Shown piece by piece: positions 1 to 7,584 of a DNA stretch of 64,000 bases. Positions within the stretch are counted from its first letter, which is position 1, and each line of letters begins with the position of its first letter. The notes under the pieces were generated by a model, which searched no databases, was not told where the DNA came from, and worked only from the letters and a program-made list of their open reading frames with translations. The translations under genes and the position numbers were made by a program. The DNA lies in contig NZ_VLKF01000001.1 in assembly GCF_007994135.1 (NCBI RefSeq), positions 62,001-126,000 on the forward strand, read 5' to 3'. Origin of the DNA: Modestobacter roseus (GTDB lineage Bacteria > Actinomycetota > Actinomycetes > Mycobacteriales > Geodermatophilaceae).

Positions 1-220
1 CGGCGCCGTCCGCTCGGTGACCGCCGGGCTGCTGTCGGCCACCCGGGCGCGCCGGGCGGCGTACCCGGTGATGCACCCCGGCCGGGTCGACGTGATCGGC
101 GCCGGGTCGCTGGTGCTCCGGGTGATCATGGACGCGCTGGACTTCGACGAGGTCGTCGTCAGCGAGCACGACATCCTCGACGGCATCGCCCTCCGCCTCG
201 CCCGTCCACCCCGGGCATAG
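1..220 (+). CDS. ppx: Ppx/GppA-type exopolyphosphatase, C-terminal end (5' partial)
   Basis: The reading frame is open at the left edge and ends with TAG at 218-220, so only the last 72 or so residues are present. The visible part holds GRVDVIGAGSLVL followed by SEHDILDGIALRLA, the typical C-terminal signature of the Ppx/GppA phosphatase family (ASKHA fold). These enzymes hydrolyse inorganic polyphosphate or pppGpp in the cytoplasm. The catalytic N-terminal half lies outside the window, so activity cannot be judged. The stop codon sits inside the left arm of a strong hairpin that separates this gene from the convergent DUF4235 gene. Confidence 0.8.
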   Translation, partial: GAVRSVTAGLLSATRARRAAYPVMHPGRVDVIGAGSLVLRVIMDALDFDEVVVSEHDILDGIALRLARPPRA

Positions 221-273
221 GAGGCTTTGCACGCGGTCTGAACGCCAGAACCGGGTGCAAAGCCTCCTATGCC
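214..273. terminator. bidirectional hairpin between convergent genes
   Basis: Positions 215-232 and 255-272 form a perfect 18-bp inverted repeat, extended by one G-C pair, around a 22-nt loop. It lies between two convergent genes and is most likely a shared factor-independent-like terminator, although no T-run follows on either strand. The stop codon of the exopolyphosphatase gene is part of the stem. Confidence 0.7.
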
Positions 274-292
274 TCGCGCAGGAGGCTGTTCC

Positions 293-598
293 TCAGGCGG
301 CGCTGTCGGCGTTGACGCCGGGCGGCAGCTTGCCGGTCACCTTCTGGTAGACGGTGGCGGCCGCGTTGGCGGCGACCAGCCGGCCGGCGGCGTAGAGCGC
401 ACCGGAGACGGCGGCCCAGGCCAGCGCGTCGGGCCAGGTCACCCCCGGCGCGGCGGGGTTCTTCGGCGGCGGGTAGCCGCGCACCTTCGTCCAGGCGGTG
501 TCTGCTGCCTTCTTCACCACGATGCCGGCCGGGATCGCCATCGCCGGACCGAGCAGCTTGTACAGGAGCGGGGTCTTCACCTTCTGCTTCTTGGCCAC
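293..598 (-). CDS. DUF4235 family small membrane-associated protein
   Basis: The product is 101 residues from a GTG start at 598-596. It begins AKKQKVKTPLLYKLLGPAM and contains two hydrophobic segments, around residues 12-25 and 60-80 (the latter includes ALAWAAVSGALYAAGRLV). This layout and the WTKVRG...P motif fit the DUF4235 family found in actinobacteria, whose function is unknown. The start is chosen because the conserved lysine-rich N terminus follows directly; no clear ribosome binding site precedes it. It is divergent from the uracil-DNA glycosylase gene with only a few bases between the starts, and convergent with ppx. Confidence 0.75.
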   Translation of the reverse strand: MAKKQKVKTPLLYKLLGPAMAIPAGIVVKKAADTAWTKVRGYPPPKNPAAPGVTWPDALAWAAVSGALYAAGRLVAANAAATVYQKVTGKLPPGVNADSAA

Positions 599-604
599 CC
601 CGCG

Positions 605-1423
605 ATGATGCCGCCCGGGCCGGTGATCCGCCGCCCCGGGCCTCGGTGGTGGACTGTCCGGGTGGCACTGGACCCCGACGGCTACCCGGTCACCCGCACC
701 CCGGCGGGGGTGCGCCGTGGCGCGGCGGCCGCCCGCGACCTCGCCGTCCTGGACGACCGGGTCTCCGGCTGCCGCGCCTGTCCCCGGCTGGTCGGCTGGC
801 GCGAGGAGGTCGCGGTGACCAAGCGGGCCTCGTTCCGGGACGAGGAGTACTGGGGCCGGCCGGTGCCCGGCCTCGGCCCGGCCGACGCCCGGATCGCCGT
901 CGTCGGGCTGGCGCCGGCCGCGCACGGCGGGAACCGGACCGGCCGGGTCTTCACCGGCGACCGCAGCGGCGACTGGATCTTCGCCGCGCTCTGGCGGGCC
1001 GGGCTGGCCAACCAGCCCACCTCGATGGCCAGGGACGACGGCCTGGAGCTCACCGACGTGCGGGTGGCCGCCGCCGTCCGCTGCGCCCCGCCGGCCAACG
1101 CCCCGACGCCGGAGGAGCGGGACGCCTGCTCCCCGTGGCTGGCCCGCGAGCTGGCGCTGCTGCCCCGGCTGCGGGTGGTCGTGGTGCTCGGCGGCTTCGG
1201 GTGGACCGCGTTGTGGCCGGTGCTCGCCGAGGCCGGGTACGCGATCCCGCGTCCCCGCCCAGCCTTCGGCCACGGCGTCGAGGTGACCCTGACGGGCCCG
1301 CGCGGCCCGCTCACCCTGCTGGGCAGCTACCACGTCAGCCAGCAGAACACGTTCACCGGCCGGCTCACCGAACCGATGCTCGACGCCGTCCTGACCCGGG
1401 CCACGGAGCTGGCCGCGGGGTGA
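605..1423 (+). CDS. udgB: family 5 uracil-DNA glycosylase (UdgB)
   Basis: The 272-residue product carries the UdgB signature: CRACPRLV (two of the Fe-S cluster cysteines), the active-site loop GLAPAAHGGNRTGR, a further cysteine in RCAPPANAPTPEERDAC, and the C-terminal GSYHVSQQNTFTGRLT. Family 5 enzymes remove uracil, hypoxanthine and related lesions from double-stranded DNA, which matters in high-GC genomes where cytosine deamination is frequent. Two adjacent ATG codons (605 and 608) are possible starts, and GTG at 662 would leave room for a promoter between the divergent genes, so the start is uncertain. The tRNA gene follows 45 bp downstream. Confidence 0.88.
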   Translation: MMPPGPVIRRPGPRWWTVRVALDPDGYPVTRTPAGVRRGAAAARDLAVLDDRVSGCRACPRLVGWREEVAVTKRASFRDEEYWGRPVPGLGPADARIAVVGLAPAAHGGNRTGRVFTGDRSGDWIFAALWRAGLANQPTSMARDDGLELTDVRVAAAVRCAPPANAPTPEERDACSPWLARELALLPRLRVVVVLGGFGWTALWPVLAEAGYAIPRPRPAFGHGVEVTLTGPRGPLTLLGSYHVSQQNTFTGRLTEPMLDAVLTRATELAAG

Positions 1424-1468
1424 TCGGGCGGGCCACCGGTTAGGGTCCGGCACGGCCACGCCAGGTCG

Positions 1469-1542
1469 GCCCCCGTAGCCCAATCGGCAGAGGCAGGCCC
1501 CTTAAAAGGGTCCCAGTGTCGGTTCGAACCCGACCGGGGGCA
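1469..1542 (+). tRNA. tRNA-Leu (anticodon TAA), short variable loop
   Basis: The 74-nt cloverleaf has a 7-bp acceptor stem (GCCCCCG/CGGGGGC), a 3-bp D stem, an anticodon stem GGCCC/GGGTC with loop CTTAAAA, a 5-nt variable loop and a T arm GTCGG-TTCGAAC-CCGAC. Anticodon 1503-1505 is TAA, which would read the leucine codon TTA. CCA is not encoded; ACCG follows the acceptor stem. Bacterial tRNA-Leu normally has a long variable arm, which this gene lacks, although its D arm (3-bp stem, GGCAGAGGCA) looks leucine-like. Identity is therefore assigned from the anticodon alone. Confidence 0.85.
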
Positions 1543-1594
1543 CCGGCGGACGCGCGGGAACTACCGGGTGACCGATGGCGTTGGAACCAGCAGT

Positions 1595-1618
1595 GTGAGG
1601 TGCGAAGCTGCACCTCAC
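1595..1618 (+). terminator. hairpin after tRNA, upstream of the BI-1 gene
   Basis: GTGAGGTGC (1595-1603) and GCACCTCAC (1610-1618) form a perfect 9-bp stem with a 6-nt loop. It could end the tRNA transcript or act in the leader of the next gene, which starts 30 bp downstream. No T-run is present, so the role is not settled. Confidence 0.35.
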
Positions 1619-1648
1619 GGTCCACCCAGTCACCTCGAGGAGATGACG

Positions 1649-2461
1649 ATGCCCAGCAGCAACCCGGCCTTCCGGGGGTTCCCGGCGGCCGGCAACGGCC
1701 AGAACGTCGGCTGGGGTGCAGGCCCGCAGCAGACGTACGGCGGGGCGCCCACCCAGCACGACCCGTACTCCGCGCCGTCGCCGTACGCGGCGACCGGCCG
1801 CGCCTACATGACGATGGACGACGTCGTCACCAAGACCGGCGTCAGCTTCCTGGTGACGGTGCTCTCGGCCGCGGCCACGTGGGCCCTGGTCCCCGACGGC
1901 CTGGCGATGGGCCTGGCCCTGCCGGCCGTGCTCATCGCCCTGGTCCTCGGCCTGGTGATCTCGTTCAAGCAGATCGCCAGCCCGGTGGCCACGCTGTCCT
2001 ACGGCGCGCTCTACGGTGTCGCGCTCGGCGCGATCAGCGAGGCCTACAACGACCAGTTCTCCGGCATCGTCGTCCAGGCGCTCGTCGGTACCTTCGGTGT
2101 CTTCGCCGGGATGCTGTTCGCCTACAAGACCGGCGCCATCCGGGTCACCCCCAAGCTGACCCGCTGGATCGTCGGGGCCCTGTTCGGCGTCCTGGCGCTG
2201 GTCATCGTGAACCTGGTGGCCGGCTTCTTCACCCCCGGCGGCCTGGGGCTGCGTGACGGTGGCCCGATCGCCATCATCTTCAGCCTGGTCGTGATCGGCG
2301 TGGCGGCGTTCACGCTGCTGCTCGACTTCGACATGGCCGACGAGGCGATCCGCCGCGGCGTGGAGCCGAAGTTCGCCTGGTACATCGCCTTCGGCCTGCT
2401 CATCACGGTCGTCTGGCTGTACCTGGAGATCCTGCGTCTGCTCAGCTACTTCCGCGAGTGA
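1649..2461 (+). CDS. Bax inhibitor-1/YccA family membrane protein
   Basis: The 270-residue protein has a soluble, Gly/Pro/Tyr-rich N terminus of about 50 residues and then seven hydrophobic segments, as in the Bax inhibitor-1/YccA (TMBIM) family. The C-terminal part contains [12 protein letters not shown] followed by a last membrane helix and [12 protein letters not shown], typical of actinobacterial members. Relatives of known function are pH-sensitive calcium leak channels; the role here is unknown. The ATG at 1649 is preferred over 1643 because GAGGAG lies six bases upstream of it. A strong hairpin follows the stop codon. Confidence 0.85.
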   Translation: MPSSNPAFRGFPAAGNGQNVGWGAGPQQTYGGAPTQHDPYSAPSPYAATGRAYMTMDDVVTKTGVSFLVTVLSAAATWALVPDGLAMGLALPAVLIALVLGLVISFKQIASPVATLSYGALYGVALGAISEAYNDQFSGIVVQALVGTFGVFAGMLFAYKTGAIRVTPKLTRWIVGALFGVLALVIVNLVAGFFTPGGLGLRDGGPIAIIFSLVVIGVAAFTLLLDFDMADEAIRRGVEPKFAWYIAFGLLITVVWLYLEILRLLSYFRE

Positions 2462-2481
2462 GCTGACACCGGTTCGAACGC

Positions 2482-2519
2482 ACCGTGGCCCGGTCCCCGC
2501 GAGGGGGCCGGGCCACGGT
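2482..2519. terminator. bidirectional terminator hairpin
   Basis: ACCGTGGCCCGG plus TCCCC pairs with GGGGG plus CCGGGCCACGGT around a GCGA loop, giving a 17-bp stem with one T-G pair. It separates the BI-1 gene from the convergent thiolase gene. Confidence 0.8.
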
Positions 2520-2539
2520 CGTGTCCGGGGTCGGAACCC

Positions 2540-3760
2540 TCAGCTGAGCCGCTCGAGCACCATCGCCATGCCCTGGCCGCCACCGACGCACATCGTCTCC
2601 AGGCCGAACTGGCCGTCGCGGGCGCGCAGCCCGTTGAGCAGCGTGGTGGTGATCCGGGCGCCGGTCATGCCGAACGGGTGGCCGACGGCGATCGCCCCGC
2701 CGTGCACGTTCAGCCGGTCGAGGTCGATGCCCAGGTCCCGGTAGCTGGGGATGACCTGCGCGGCGAACGCCTCGTTGATCTCCACCAGGTCCATGTCCGA
2801 GATGGACATGCCCGCCCGGGCCAGCGCCTGCTGCGACGCCTCGACCGGGCCGTAGCCCATGATCTCCGGCGAGAGCCCGGTGACCCCGGTGGAGACGACC
2901 CGGGCCAGCGGGGTGATCCCGAGGTCCTGGGCCTTCCGGTCGCTCATGATCACCAGGGCGGCGGCGCCGTCGTTGAGCGGGCAGGCGTTGCCGGCGGTGA
3001 CCCGGCCGTCGGGGCGGAACACCGGCTTGAGCGCGCTGATGCCCTCCAGGGTGGTGCCGGCGCGGGGGCCGTCGTCGGCGGAGACCACCGTGCCGTCGGG
3101 CAGCGTCACCGGGGTGATCTCCCGGGCCCAGAAGCCGTCGGCGATCGCCTGCTCGGCGAGGTTCTGGCTGCGGACGGCGAACTCGTCCATCTCCTGCCGG
3201 GAGACGTCCTTGACCAGCGCCAGGTTCTCCGCGGTCTGCCCCATCGCGATGTAGGCGTCGGGCAGCTCGCCGTCCTCCCGGGGGTCGCGCCACCCGTCCG
3301 CGCCGCTCTCGGCCGCCTTCACGACCCGGGCCTTGGCGTCGGCGAACACCGGGTTCTCGGTGTCCGGCAGGGCGTCGGAGCTGCCCTTGGCGAACCGGGA
3401 CACCATCTCCACGCCGGCGCTGATGAAGACGTCGCCCTCGCCGGCCCGGATCGCGTGCAGCGCCATCCGGGTGGTCTGCAGCGAGGAGGAGCAGTACCGG
3501 GTGACCGTCGTGCCGGGCAGGTGGTCCATCCCCAGCAGGACGGCGACGATGCGGCCCATGTTGAAGCCCTGCTCACCGCCGGGGAGGCCGCAGCCGAGCA
3601 TCAGGTCGTCGATGTCGGTCGGGTCCAGCTGTGGCACCTGGTCCAGGGCGGCGCGGACGATGGTGGCGGTGAGGTCGTCCGGGCGCAGGTCCTTGAGGGA
3701 CCCCTTGAACGCGCGGCCGATCGGGGATCGGGTGGCGGCGACGATGACGGCTTCGGGCAT
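2540..3760 (-). CDS. acetyl-CoA acetyltransferase / thiolase
   Basis: The 406-residue protein is a full-length thiolase. The nucleophilic cysteine is C90 in [11 protein letters not shown], the catalytic histidine is H361 in [11 protein letters not shown], and the second cysteine is C391 in CVGGGQG. Thiolases either condense two acetyl-CoA or cleave 3-ketoacyl-CoA at the end of beta-oxidation; no other fatty acid gene lies nearby to choose between these. GGAGG six bases before the ATG supports the start. It is transcribed leftwards toward the shared terminator, and the SGNH hydrolase gene is upstream on the same strand. Confidence 0.93.
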   Translation of the reverse strand: MPEAVIVAATRSPIGRAFKGSLKDLRPDDLTATIVRAALDQVPQLDPTDIDDLMLGCGLPGGEQGFNMGRIVAVLLGMDHLPGTTVTRYCSSSLQTTRMALHAIRAGEGDVFISAGVEMVSRFAKGSSDALPDTENPVFADAKARVVKAAESGADGWRDPREDGELPDAYIAMGQTAENLALVKDVSRQEMDEFAVRSQNLAEQAIADGFWAREITPVTLPDGTVVSADDGPRAGTTLEGISALKPVFRPDGRVTAGNACPLNDGAAALVIMSDRKAQDLGITPLARVVSTGVTGLSPEIMGYGPVEASQQALARAGMSISDMDLVEINEAFAAQVIPSYRDLGIDLDRLNVHGGAIAVGHPFGMTGARITTTLLNGLRARDGQFGLETMCVGGGQGMAMVLERLS

Positions 3761-3859
3761 GGGTCCTCCACGATGAGGATCGCCGCCGGGACGGCGGCGG
3801 ACGTCGGGTCGCCCCCGAACCTACTCCCGGGTAGCGCTCGCGACCGACGCCGCCGGGGC

Positions 3860-4918
3860 TCAGCGGTCGACCGTCTCCCGGGCCTCGTCGGCCTGCACCG
3901 AGGTGGGCATCTCCGGCGGTCGCCGGCGGCGCAGCCGGGCCCACGGCCCGCGGGGTCCGGCGCCCTCGCCGTGCACCTCGGTCGGCTGGACCTCGGTGCC
4001 GGGACGGCCCGCGGCCCGGGCCGCGGCCTGCGCGATCGGGCGGACGGTGTCCCGGCGCAGCCCCAGGCCCCGGTCGGCCGCGGCCGGCCAGACGCCGAGG
4101 GAGTCGGCGATCGAGGGCAGCAGCACCGAGGCCGCCGCGGCGTAGCCGGCGGCAGACGGGTGGAACTCGTCGATGCTGAACAGCGTCCGGTCGCTGGCGA
4201 ACGACGGGCCGAGCACCGAGCCGAGGGAGACGGTGCGCCCACCTTCGGCGACGACGGCGATCGTCTGCGCCGCGGCCAGCTGCCGGCTCCAGCGCCGGGC
4301 GAACAGCCGCAGCGGCTGCCGGATCGGCCGGATGGTGCCCAGATCGGGGCAGGTGGCGACGACGACCTGGCACCCGGTGGCGGCCAGCGCCCGGACCGCC
4401 TCCGCGAGGTGCCGGACCGAGACGGCCGGCTTCGCCCGGCTGGTGACGTCGTTGGCGCCGATCATGATCAGTGCCACGTCGGGCTTCTCCGCCAGCGCCT
4501 GCTCCACCTGGGCGGCGAGGTCGCGGGAGACGGCGCCGGAGACGGCGACCCGCACCAGCCGCACCGGTCGCTCGGCCAGCTCCGCCAGCGCGGCGGCGAT
4601 CAGCACGCCGGGGGTCTCCGCGGCCCGGTGCACGCCCAGGCCGACGGCGCTGGAGTCACCGAGCACGGTGAAGACCAGCGGCTTCCCCCGGCCGCGGCCG
4701 TAGACGCCGTTGCCGGTGGGCGGGTCGGCCTTCGCCGTCCGGGCGACGACCCGGCGCCGGGCGGCGCGGGCCTCCTGGCGCAACAGCGTGACCAGGCCGG
4801 CGCCGGCCAGCCCGAGGCCGCCGCCGCCGTAGGCAGCGCCGGTCGCCAGTCGTCGCGCGCGGTTGGCTCGCGTCACCGGGCCGTCGCCTCCTGCCGTTCG
4901 TGCCTCGAGCTCGATCAC
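3860..4918 (-). CDS. SGNH/GDSL-family hydrolase (lipase/esterase-like)
   Basis: The 352-residue product has the four SGNH blocks: GDSS at residues 87-90 (nucleophile S89), the glycine around residue 128, GAND at 154-157, and D250-x-x-H253 in IDEFHPS. A hydrophobic stretch near residues 28-45 may anchor it in the membrane. The C-terminal 75 residues are Arg/Pro-rich with no recognisable domain. SGNH enzymes hydrolyse esters of many kinds; the substrate is unknown. The GTG start at 4918 is preceded by GGGAGGT. Confidence 0.85.
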   Translation of the reverse strand: MIELEARTAGGDGPVTRANRARRLATGAAYGGGGLGLAGAGLVTLLRQEARAARRRVVARTAKADPPTGNGVYGRGRGKPLVFTVLGDSSAVGLGVHRAAETPGVLIAAALAELAERPVRLVRVAVSGAVSRDLAAQVEQALAEKPDVALIMIGANDVTSRAKPAVSVRHLAEAVRALAATGCQVVVATCPDLGTIRPIRQPLRLFARRWSRQLAAAQTIAVVAEGGRTVSLGSVLGPSFASDRTLFSIDEFHPSAAGYAAAASVLLPSIADSLGVWPAAADRGLGLRRDTVRPIAQAAARAAGRPGTEVQPTEVHGEGAGPRGPWARLRRRRPPEMPTSVQADEARETVDR

Positions 4919-5059
4919 CCGGGACCTCCCTGCAGGCTAGCCACCGCCGGAGCGCGGACAGGGCACCAGAGTGCGTCCGCCCGCCGGGCGGACCGTGCCC
5001 GTGGGACCTGGTCTACCTCCCCGGGGTGACGTGCAGGCGACGCCCAGGCGACCGGGAGG

Positions 5060-5539
5060 TCAGCGGATCGGCAGCTCGATGACCATGCCGCGGTGCGGCC
5101 CGACCGGCCGCAGGTCGTACTCGTCGGTGACGGGCGTGAAACCGATCCGCGCGTAGAAGCCGACGGCGGCCGCGCGGGCGTCGCACCAGACCAGGTCGCC
5201 ACCGCGGGCGGCCACCCGCACCAGGCCCTCGGCGACCAGGGCGCGGCCGGCGCCGAGCCCGCGCACCCGCGGGTCGGTGGCCATGCCGCGCAGCTGCCAG
5301 GAGCCCTCGCCCTCGCGCCACGGGCAGTCGCGCGGGTGGAAGCGGACCACGCCGACGATCGCGCCGCCGTCGACCCGGGCGGCGAGGTGGATCGTGTACG
5401 GGGCGTCGTCCTCGTCGATCTCCACCGGTCGCCCCTGCCGGAGCTCCTGGGCGCGCAGCGGGTAGGTGGCCGCTGCGTCGACCTGCTCGATGGTGATCGT
5501 GCCGGTGGTCCCCGGCGCCCGGCCCGCCTCGGTGCTCAC
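5060..5539 (-). CDS. GNAT family N-acetyltransferase
   Basis: The 159-residue protein has the GNAT core. The acetyl-CoA pyrophosphate-binding motif A is visible as DPRVRGLGAGRAL at about residues 89-101, preceded by the beta strand GSWQLRGMA and followed by the motif B region with FYARIGFTPV. It would transfer an acetyl group from acetyl-CoA to an unknown amine in the cytoplasm. It starts with GTG at 5539 and lies 48 bp downstream of the VWA gene on the same strand, so it may be read from the MoxR-VWA transcript. Confidence 0.85.
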   Translation of the reverse strand: MSTEAGRAPGTTGTITIEQVDAAATYPLRAQELRQGRPVEIDEDDAPYTIHLAARVDGGAIVGVVRFHPRDCPWREGEGSWQLRGMATDPRVRGLGAGRALVAEGLVRVAARGGDLVWCDARAAAVGFYARIGFTPVTDEYDLRPVGPHRGMVIELPIR

Positions 5540-5587
5540 CGGTCCAGTGTCCCCGAACCGTTGCGGGTGCCCCGCGTGGCCTTCAGC

Positions 5588-7582
5588 TCACCGGGAGCGT
5601 CGCCCCCTGCGGGCCCGGAGGTAGTCGGCGACGACGTACTCCCCGAGCCGTTCGGTGTCCGGGGAGAACACCCGGCCCCCGGCGCGGGCGGTGATGTCGT
5701 GCACGAACTCCACCAGCCCGGGCTCCGGGTCCAGCGCGAACACGTTCAGCGTCGCCCCCGAGCGGGCCACCCGCTCCACCTCGGCCACCGTGCGGGCGAT
5801 CGTCTCCGGCATCGGCGGCCAGCAGAAGTACGGCGTCCCGTCGTCCTCCAGGTGCGCGGTCGGCTCGCCGTCGGTGACCACGAGGACCACCGGCTCGGCG
5901 TCCCGGTGCCGGGCGAGGAAGCGCCGGGCCAGCATCAGCCCGTGCTGCAGGTTGGTGCCCTGGAGGGTGTCGACGCTCAGTTCGGCGAGGGTCTCCGGGC
6001 GCAGCACCTGCGCGGTGGAGGAGAAGCCGATGATCTCGATGGCGTCCTGCGGGAACTGGGTGGTCACCAGGGAGTGCAGCGCCATCGCGGTCGACTTGGC
6101 CGCCCCCCAGGTGCCGCGCAGCGCCATCGAGTAGGAGAGGTCGACCAGCAGCGCGACCGCGGCACCGGTGCGCCGTTCGGTCTCCACCACCTCGAAGTCC
6201 TCGACGGCGATCTGCACCCGGCGCTGCCCCTCCTGGCGGGGGGTGCCGGCGCTGCGCAGCACCGCGTTGCGCACCGTGCGGACCACGTCCAGCGGCTGCT
6301 CGTCGCCGAACCGCCACTCGCGCGACGCCCCGGTCAGCTCCCCGGCCGCGCCGGCGTCGGCGACGTCGTGCTCGCCGCGCCCGGTGGCCGACAGCTGGGC
6401 GAACACCCGGCGCAGCGCGGTGGCGCCCAGCCGGCGGACCGCCTTCGAGGAGAGCTCCAGGCGCCCCTCGCTGCGGTTGAGGTAGCCCTGCCGTTCGAGT
6501 TCGCGCTCCAGCCGGCGCAGCGCCTGCAGGTCGTCGACGGCCGAGCGGCCGAGCGCCTGCTCCAGCAGCTCCTCGTCGACGTCGGCCAGCGAGGCGCCCG
6601 CGTACCCCTGGGACAGCTGCTGGGACAGCGACTCCAGGTCGGCCAGCTCGGCGACCGCGGAGGTCGCGTCGCCCAGGCCGAGCCCCTGCTCGCCGTCCGG
6701 CACCGGGCCGCGCTGCCCCCAGGGCAGGTCCGGGCGGGCCTGGCGCAGCGCGTCGTTGAGGTGGGCCATCTCGCTCTGCAGGCCGAGGTCGCCCATCGCC
6801 TGGCCCATCAGGTCCTGCAGCTCGGCGCGCTGCTCGGGGGAGAGGCCGGCCATCATCCGCTCCTGGGCGGCGGCGCGGCGGGCGAGGGAGTCGATCAGCT
6901 CCTCGACCGACTGGGGGTCGTCGGGGAAGAACTGGCCGTGCTTGCCCATGAAGTCGGCGAACTGCTGGTCGGTGTCCTCCCCGCGGTTGTGCGCGTCGAC
7001 CAGCGCCGAGAGGTCGGCCACCATGTCCTTGACCGCCTGCATCGCCGCGCCGTCGCCGTCCTGCATCTGCTGCAGGGCCTGCTTCATGCCCTTGAACGAG
7101 CTGTCCAGCACCTCCTGGCGGAGCAGCTCCTCGATCTGCTGGTACGCCTGCGCGGCGTCCGGCGAGCACCACTGGTGGTCCTTGAGCGCGCGCACCGCCC
7201 CGGCGGTGTCCGGCGGCAGCGCGTCGAGCTCGGCCTCGGCCAGCCGCGCGGCGTCGTCCGGGTCGGGGAACAGCGCCGTCCGCTCGGCCTCGACCGCCTG
7301 GTCCAGCAGCTCGCGGACCTGCTCCAGGGTGCCGTCCATCCGCCCCGCCTGCCGGGCCTGGCGGAGCCGGTCGCGGACGTTGCGGCGCAACGCGTCCAGG
7401 CCGCGGCGCCCGTCGGCGCCCCGGCGCAGCAGGTCGCGCAGCGCCTCGCGGACGCCGCTGCCGGCGAGCACCTGGTCGCCGATCTCGTCGACCGCCGCGG
7501 CGACGTCGTAGGGCGGCGCGAGCGGGTCGGGCCCGCCCCGCCACGGGCCGTAGCGGTAGCCCCGGGGGCGTCGACCGGCCAC
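5588..7582 (-). CDS. VWA-domain protein partnered with MoxR ATPase
   Basis: The 664-residue protein has a long helical, Gln/Glu/Leu-rich N-terminal part (residues 1-450) and a C-terminal von Willebrand factor A domain. The metal-binding MIDAS motif starts at D481 as DLSYS, with the later TDGEP motif also present. VWA proteins encoded next to MoxR-type AAA+ ATPases are thought to act as substrate adaptors in chaperone or metal-insertion complexes, by analogy with magnesium chelatase D/I subunits. The GTG start lies 2 bp after the stop codon of the ATPase gene, which argues for translational coupling. Confidence 0.85.
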   Translation of the reverse strand: MAGRRPRGYRYGPWRGGPDPLAPPYDVAAAVDEIGDQVLAGSGVREALRDLLRRGADGRRGLDALRRNVRDRLRQARQAGRMDGTLEQVRELLDQAVEAERTALFPDPDDAARLAEAELDALPPDTAGAVRALKDHQWCSPDAAQAYQQIEELLRQEVLDSSFKGMKQALQQMQDGDGAAMQAVKDMVADLSALVDAHNRGEDTDQQFADFMGKHGQFFPDDPQSVEELIDSLARRAAAQERMMAGLSPEQRAELQDLMGQAMGDLGLQSEMAHLNDALRQARPDLPWGQRGPVPDGEQGLGLGDATSAVAELADLESLSQQLSQGYAGASLADVDEELLEQALGRSAVDDLQALRRLERELERQGYLNRSEGRLELSSKAVRRLGATALRRVFAQLSATGRGEHDVADAGAAGELTGASREWRFGDEQPLDVVRTVRNAVLRSAGTPRQEGQRRVQIAVEDFEVVETERRTGAAVALLVDLSYSMALRGTWGAAKSTAMALHSLVTTQFPQDAIEIIGFSSTAQVLRPETLAELSVDTLQGTNLQHGLMLARRFLARHRDAEPVVLVVTDGEPTAHLEDDGTPYFCWPPMPETIARTVAEVERVARSGATLNVFALDPEPGLVEFVHDITARAGGRVFSPDTERLGEYVVADYLRARRGRRSR

Positions 7583-7584
7583 CG

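Noticed and set aside
1469..1542. Identity of the tRNA as the bldA orthologue
   Set aside because: bldA-type tRNAs have a long variable arm, which is lacking here, so orthology cannot be claimed from the anticodon.
2678..5029. A 783-codon plus-strand open frame over the thiolase and SGNH genes
   Set aside because: It is antisense to two genes with clear catalytic motifs and gives Gly/Arg/His-rich low-complexity sequence, a usual shadow in high-GC DNA.
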